Shown here: positions 33,964 to 37,544 of the stretch, in pieces
Layout: each line of letters begins with the position of its first letter
Position numbering within the stretch: position 1 is the stretch's first letter
Origin: Planctomycetota bacterium
GTDB lineage: Bacteria; Planctomycetota; PUPC01; JACPCR01
NCBI GenBank assembly: GCA_027625095.1
Contig: JAQBXN010000084.1
Span: 1-37,544, forward strand
Reading direction: 5' to 3'
DNA: 37,544 nt
Translations under genes and position numbers: made by a program
The notes under the pieces: generated by a model
What the model was told of the DNA's origin: nothing
The model's input: only the letters and a program-made list of their open reading frames with translations
The model's database searches: none

Positions 33964-35595
33964 ATGCTTATCGGATATGTCAGCGATGAACGATACGTCG
34001 CAGTAGCAGACGCTTTGCTTGAATTCGAGCGGGACGGCCAGAGCGTCGCCGTAGTCCGTTCTTCGCCGCGTGGGGCAGTCCGTGCGGATCTCGCGCCCGG
34101 AGAATATCTCGTGACCCTGGTCAAAGACGGGTTCGGATCCAAGAGCGTGACCATGCAGGCCGACCCTGAAAATCCGTATCATTTTCGCCTGCTCTCTGAT
34201 TGCATTCTCGGCTACATGTGGCCCAAGTGGGTCAGAACCGGGGAGAGGAGCGAGTTCCGCGTCCATTCACCGGAGTGTTATCGGCTCACACTCTGGCGTT
34301 ATGGATTGCAAAGGGATTTCGTCCGTCTACTGGGATGGTTTGACGAGCATGGCCCACGGGCGGTCATGCAGATCACCCCGGATGGCGATTACACACAGAC
34401 CGGCGTTCGCTGGAATGAGCAGGGATACGGCAGCCTCCACCACACTCAATTTGTGGCCGGCCCGGAGCGCTCAGGACTCTACTACCTTCATGCCAAGGGC
34501 GAAGTATCAGGCGAATTCTTTTCGTTCCCATGGGTAGTTGCGCCGACAACGCCGCAATCACAGATTGCCGTGCTTGCTTCGTCGAACACCTGGAACGCTT
34601 ACAACAATTTCGGGGGCCGCAGCAACTACATCAACTCGAACGAACTTCCGCCCAAACCGACTGTAAATGCGCGCCTCGACATGATTCGATACACGATGGC
34701 CGGCTCATTCAACACCTGGAGTTTCCAGGATAACGAATACGCTCCTCTTTCATTCGACAGACCTGAACTCGGAAACAAGGTTTTGGAAAACGAAGAGGTC
34801 ACCGATCCTATCAAGGGACGGCTGGCGTGCGGCTGTGCTCCTGCGGAGTGGCGGCTGCTCGGTTGGATGGAACGGGAAGGTATCGAATACGACTATTATG
34901 CCGAGGCCCAGTTGCACGACGGCCAACTCGATTTGGACGCGTACAAGATCCTCATAATCAGCGTCCATCCTGAATACTGGTCGACTCCGATGTTCACGCG
35001 GGTGCAGACCTGGGTGCATGAGCGCGGCGGCCGCCTGATGTATCTCGGCGGGAACGGCCTCAACTGCGAGATCGAGTTCCTGGACGATTCAACCATGAAG
35101 TGCCTGAGCCACCTGGCCCCCGAAGGAGGTGAACTCGGAATGCGCGATCCGGACGACCCCGAAACGTATTACGAAAGCCGCATGCATCGCAGCACAAAAG
35201 AAAGCGAAGCGAGCCTCCTCGGCGTCGTCACCACTCACACAGGCATCATGACGGCGGCCCCTTACCGTGTACTGGACGCTCCGCATTGGATCTTCGAAGG
35301 AACGGGCCTTAAGAACGGCGACCTGTTCGGGGAGGAAAACCAGCAGGAGCGAGTGAACGGCGGAGCGTCGGGACACGAGACCGACAAGATGAGTCCGAGT
35401 TCTCCGCCGGGAACTGCCCTCCTCGCCAAAGGCACAAACCAGGATGAAGGAGGTGCCGAAATCGTTGTTTACGAAACGGAGAGCGGCGGCGCCGTTTACT
35501 CCGTTGGTTCGATCACCTACGGGGCATCACTTCTGGTCGACGACCATGTATCGAAGATTACCGCGAATGTGATCAATCGATTCTTGAAAGACTGA
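33964..35595 (+). CDS. N,N-dimethylformamidase large-subunit-like protein
   Basis: 543 residues from ATG 33964, with GGAG at 33954-33957. The open frame reaches 33859, but the added residues are unlike the protein. Residues 1-75 (IGYVSDERYVAVADALLEFE to APGEYLVTLVKDGFGSKSV) form a beta-sandwich domain similar to those preceding this family. The main part shows DMFase-family landmarks: TWNAYNNFGGRSNYIN, IISVHPEYWS and RLMYLGGNGLN. The characterised enzyme hydrolyses dimethylformamide with a Tyr/Tyr/Glu iron site. I cannot place all three ligands here, and NGLNC lacks the aromatic residue I would expect after GGNG. The substrate is therefore open, probably another amide. There is no signal peptide. 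Confidence 0.8.
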   Translation: MLIGYVSDERYVAVADALLEFERDGQSVAVVRSSPRGAVRADLAPGEYLVTLVKDGFGSKSVTMQADPENPYHFRLLSDCILGYMWPKWVRTGERSEFRVHSPECYRLTLWRYGLQRDFVRLLGWFDEHGPRAVMQITPDGDYTQTGVRWNEQGYGSLHHTQFVAGPERSGLYYLHAKGEVSGEFFSFPWVVAPTTPQSQIAVLASSNTWNAYNNFGGRSNYINSNELPPKPTVNARLDMIRYTMAGSFNTWSFQDNEYAPLSFDRPELGNKVLENEEVTDPIKGRLACGCAPAEWRLLGWMEREGIEYDYYAEAQLHDGQLDLDAYKILIISVHPEYWSTPMFTRVQTWVHERGGRLMYLGGNGLNCEIEFLDDSTMKCLSHLAPEGGELGMRDPDDPETYYESRMHRSTKESEASLLGVVTTHTGIMTAAPYRVLDAPHWIFEGTGLKNGDLFGEENQQERVNGGASGHETDKMSPSSPPGTALLAKGTNQDEGGAEIVVYETESGGAVYSVGSITYGASLLVDDHVSKITANVINRFLKD

Positions 35596-35641
35596 TGAGC
35601 CGGTACATGTCCCTACCGGGGCGTGATGGCGCGACTTTCGT

Positions 35642-36685
35642 CTACTTGGGCCCCATTTCGCGGAAAGGCCAATTCGGCGTGCCAGGCGGATCGACAGCTA
35701 CTGGTGATTTGCCCAGAGCAAAATCAGAAGGACGCAGATTTCGCTTGGCCCAAATCCATTCCCCATCCTTCGGCTTGCTCCAGAAGCCGTAAAAGCTCGG
35801 ATAGTAAGGATCGACGAAGTCGACATTTGCCTTCGCCGGCACTTCGATGCCGGTGAGGAAGAAGGCGGCGTTCACGAGAATGCGACGCGCGTCTTCGCTG
35901 ACGAGATCCACGGCCGCTCCCATGGTGGTAGTGAACGCAGTTCCCTTACCGCCTCCTTTGGAGGTGTACGGATGAAGCCATGCAAGCGGCATCATTGGTT
36001 CATTCTTCGGGCCGGTCAGTTGTTCTGATTTTGGATCGAGCGTCTTAGTCACCGCTCCCCGGAGCAGAATAGTGTCCTTCTCGGTGACGTGACGTGCCCC
36101 GTACACATCAGAGGGAGCAAAGACGTCTTCCACACTTCTCAAGATTGTGTGGTCTTTGTTGGCCTCTTCAATGACGCCCCGGCATCCCTGGCTTTTGTGG
36201 CCGCCGTGATGCCCGTCCCAGCGTTCACCGAGGATCTCCATGCCGAAATAACCCCACTTGCCGCTGAATCCGTGAGTGGACGTACGGAGTCCGATAACCG
36301 GCTTGCCCGCGTCAAGGAAGGCTTCGAGATAGTTCATCTCTTCCTGAGGCGGAGTGCGGAATCGAGTGAAAATAATCGCAAGATCGGCACCCTCCAGTGC
36401 TTTCATTCCAGGCAGGCTGTTCCCCTTGTAGGGATCGATAAACCCTTTCTCCGAATCGAAGGAAAACAAAACCGTACAATCAAAACCATGACGCTGGCTC
36501 AGTATCTTGCCGAGCATCGGCAGGGCTTCTTCAGACCGATATTCTTCATCGCCGCTGATTAGAACTATTTTCTTGCCCTTGCCTGGGCCGTCCTTGCCTG
36601 CGTAAGAAATCCAAGGATCCTCACCATAAGCATGGGTCAAGAGTATTGCAGCTGCAAACTGAATGAACTGATTAATCCGTATCAC
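35642..36685 (-). CDS. Secreted ThuA-like (trehalose utilisation) domain protein
   Basis: 347 residues starting at GTG 36685, fixed by a strong GGAGGG (plus-strand 36693-36698) 7 bases upstream. A signal peptide is at 1-20. The ThuA-type flavodoxin-like (glutamine-amidotransferase-like) fold spans about 38-285: KIVLISGDEEYRSEEALPML, LEGADLAIIFTRFRTPP and GKPVIGLRTSTHGF. The segment FTTTMGAAVDLVSEDARRILVNAAFFLTG is the usual end of the domain. ThuA proteins are linked to sugar metabolism, but their reaction is poorly defined; secreted forms beside DUF1080 and Gfo/Idh/MocA genes are common in such genomes. It is convergent with the DMFase-like gene, 46 bases apart. Confidence 0.9.
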   Translation of the reverse strand: MIRINQFIQFAAAILLTHAYGEDPWISYAGKDGPGKGKKIVLISGDEEYRSEEALPMLGKILSQRHGFDCTVLFSFDSEKGFIDPYKGNSLPGMKALEGADLAIIFTRFRTPPQEEMNYLEAFLDAGKPVIGLRTSTHGFSGKWGYFGMEILGERWDGHHGGHKSQGCRGVIEEANKDHTILRSVEDVFAPSDVYGARHVTEKDTILLRGAVTKTLDPKSEQLTGPKNEPMMPLAWLHPYTSKGGGKGTAFTTTMGAAVDLVSEDARRILVNAAFFLTGIEVPAKANVDFVDPYYPSFYGFWSKPKDGEWIWAKRNLRPSDFALGKSPVAVDPPGTPNWPFREMGPK

Positions 36686-36891
36686 AATTTTGCCCTCCAG
36701 TTAGATGGTAAGCTCCTGTATGTCCGGGAAGGCAGAAAGGTAAACTCAGCTCCCTTCACTCGCCACATGGATTAAACGCACGTCTTTCCGGCAATTTTCG
36801 ATCGATGCTTGCCAAAGACAGGGTTGTCTCGTTAACTTTCCTGACTTTTAGCATTTTCGGTCGCGGAGTTCCCGCACCACAAATAAACTCA

Positions 36892-37544
36892 ATGAAATAT
36901 CTCTTATTCATCCTGCTCACTGTTGCCCCGAACTTGTGCCACTGCGACGTTGCCGAGAAGCTTGCAAGACAACGTGCAACGCAGAAGGGATTGGACTACC
37001 TGGCGCGCACCCAATCCCGCAGCGGTAACTGGTGGGCGAACAGTGGAGCGTATCCAGTAGCCATGACCGCCTTGGCAGGGCTGGCCCTGTCAATGGAGGG
37101 CAGCACCCCCAGCGAGGGCAAATATGCAGAAAACGTCGCAGCGACCGTGGACTACCTGATTTCCCAATCCCAGAGTAACGGACTCATCGGCAGCCCGCGC
37201 ATAAATGATCGGTATATGTACGGCCACGGGTTTTCGATGCTGTTCCTTTCGCAGATTTACGGCGAAGAGGAAGACCCGGAACGACGCCAGAAATTGAAAC
37301 AGATCCTTACCATGGGCGCGACCTTCTGCGGGAAAGCTCAGACCAAGGACGGCGGTTGGGGTTATGTGAGCGCTCGGGACGGCAGCGGTTTTGATGAGGG
37401 CTCAGTCACTATCACCCAGGTGCAGGGCCTGCGCGGTGCGAAAAACGCCGGCATCGTTGTTCACAAGAGCATCATCGATAAGGCCATTGATTACATTGAG
37501 AAATGCCTGACAGACAGAGGCGGGCTCAAGTATCGCCTTGGACA
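36892..37544 (+). CDS. Squalene/prenyltransferase-repeat protein, 5' part (cut by window end)
   Basis: The first 217 codons are in the window and the gene continues beyond it. A short signal peptide is at 1-18 (MKYLLFILLTVAPNLCHC); the Cys residues near its end could form a lipobox-like site, though the match is loose. The mature part has repeats of the terpene-cyclase/prenyltransferase alpha-toroid type: KGLDYLARTQSRSGNWWA, TVDYLISQSQSNGLIG, AQTKDGGWGYVS and AIDYIEKCLTDRGGLKY, each with the QxxxGxW-like pattern. In PVC bacteria such proteins are often secreted and of unknown role; a true cyclase cannot be judged without the C terminus. No clear ribosome binding site is present. Confidence 0.85.
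   Translation, partial: MKYLLFILLTVAPNLCHCDVAEKLARQRATQKGLDYLARTQSRSGNWWANSGAYPVAMTALAGLALSMEGSTPSEGKYAENVAATVDYLISQSQSNGLIGSPRINDRYMYGHGFSMLFLSQIYGEEEDPERRQKLKQILTMGATFCGKAQTKDGGWGYVSARDGSGFDEGSVTITQVQGLRGAKNAGIVVHKSIIDKAIDYIEKCLTDRGGLKYRLG

Overview
The window looks like a chromosomal segment of an environmental bacterium of the PVC superphylum. Verrucomicrobiota is my first guess and Planctomycetota or a related lineage the second. This rests on gene content only: phytanoyl-CoA-dioxygenase-like oxygenases, Gfo/Idh/MocA, DUF1080 and ThuA proteins, an N,N-dimethylformamidase-like protein, enolase-superfamily enzymes, a very large secreted glycosidase-like protein, many genes without a clear Shine-Dalgarno site, and a YggX homologue beside cysE-mnmG. 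There is no rRNA or tRNA to fix the taxonomy, and I see no CRISPR array.

Layout. 1-391: GC-rich tandem hairpin repeats, echoed in inverted orientation at 2308-2403, so that they bracket an ankyrin-repeat gene (646-2307). 2413-3117 (-): a PhyH-type oxygenase, then a gene-poor stretch with a truncated ECF sigma factor (3441-3620, -). 3914-8935: a 1673-residue secreted multidomain protein (glycosidase-like core, CBM9-like domain, Fn3-like domain, C-terminal SGNH hydrolase). 9009-10369: an ISL3-family insertion sequence. 10415-12224: two more PhyH-type oxygenases, one with HxH where the family has HxD. 12268-13260 (-): a Gfo/Idh/MocA oxidoreductase. 13425-15795: a secreted TIM-barrel-like protein and a secreted helical protein with a strong terminator. 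15957-16928 (-): yggX and a membrane protein.

17020-19712 is the part I find most striking. A cysE-mnmG operon is preceded by a promoter, a 17-codon leader ORF containing Cys-Arg-Cys codons, and mutually exclusive antiterminator and terminator hairpins. This is the layout of a ribosome-mediated, cysteine-responsive transcription attenuator.

19832-23632: an (alpha/alpha)-toroid-like protein, an aldo/keto reductase (-) and a DUF4143-type ATPase preceded by a perfect 33-bp palindrome. 23816-27988 (-): a 1390-residue coiled-coil/one-TM/LysM protein containing five 49-residue (seven-heptad) repeats. 28482-32490: a tight operon of amidohydrolase, two enolase-superfamily enzymes and an aldo/keto reductase. 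It reads like a non-phosphorylative sugar-acid or lactone pathway, but two of its enzymes have substituted metal ligands. 32491-37544: DUF1080 protein (-), DMFase-like protein, ThuA-like protein (-), and the start of a squalene/prenyltransferase-repeat protein cut by the window end.

Taken together the region suggests a heterotroph that degrades polysaccharides and small sugar-like compounds, with a housekeeping island (yggX, cysE, mnmG) in the middle.
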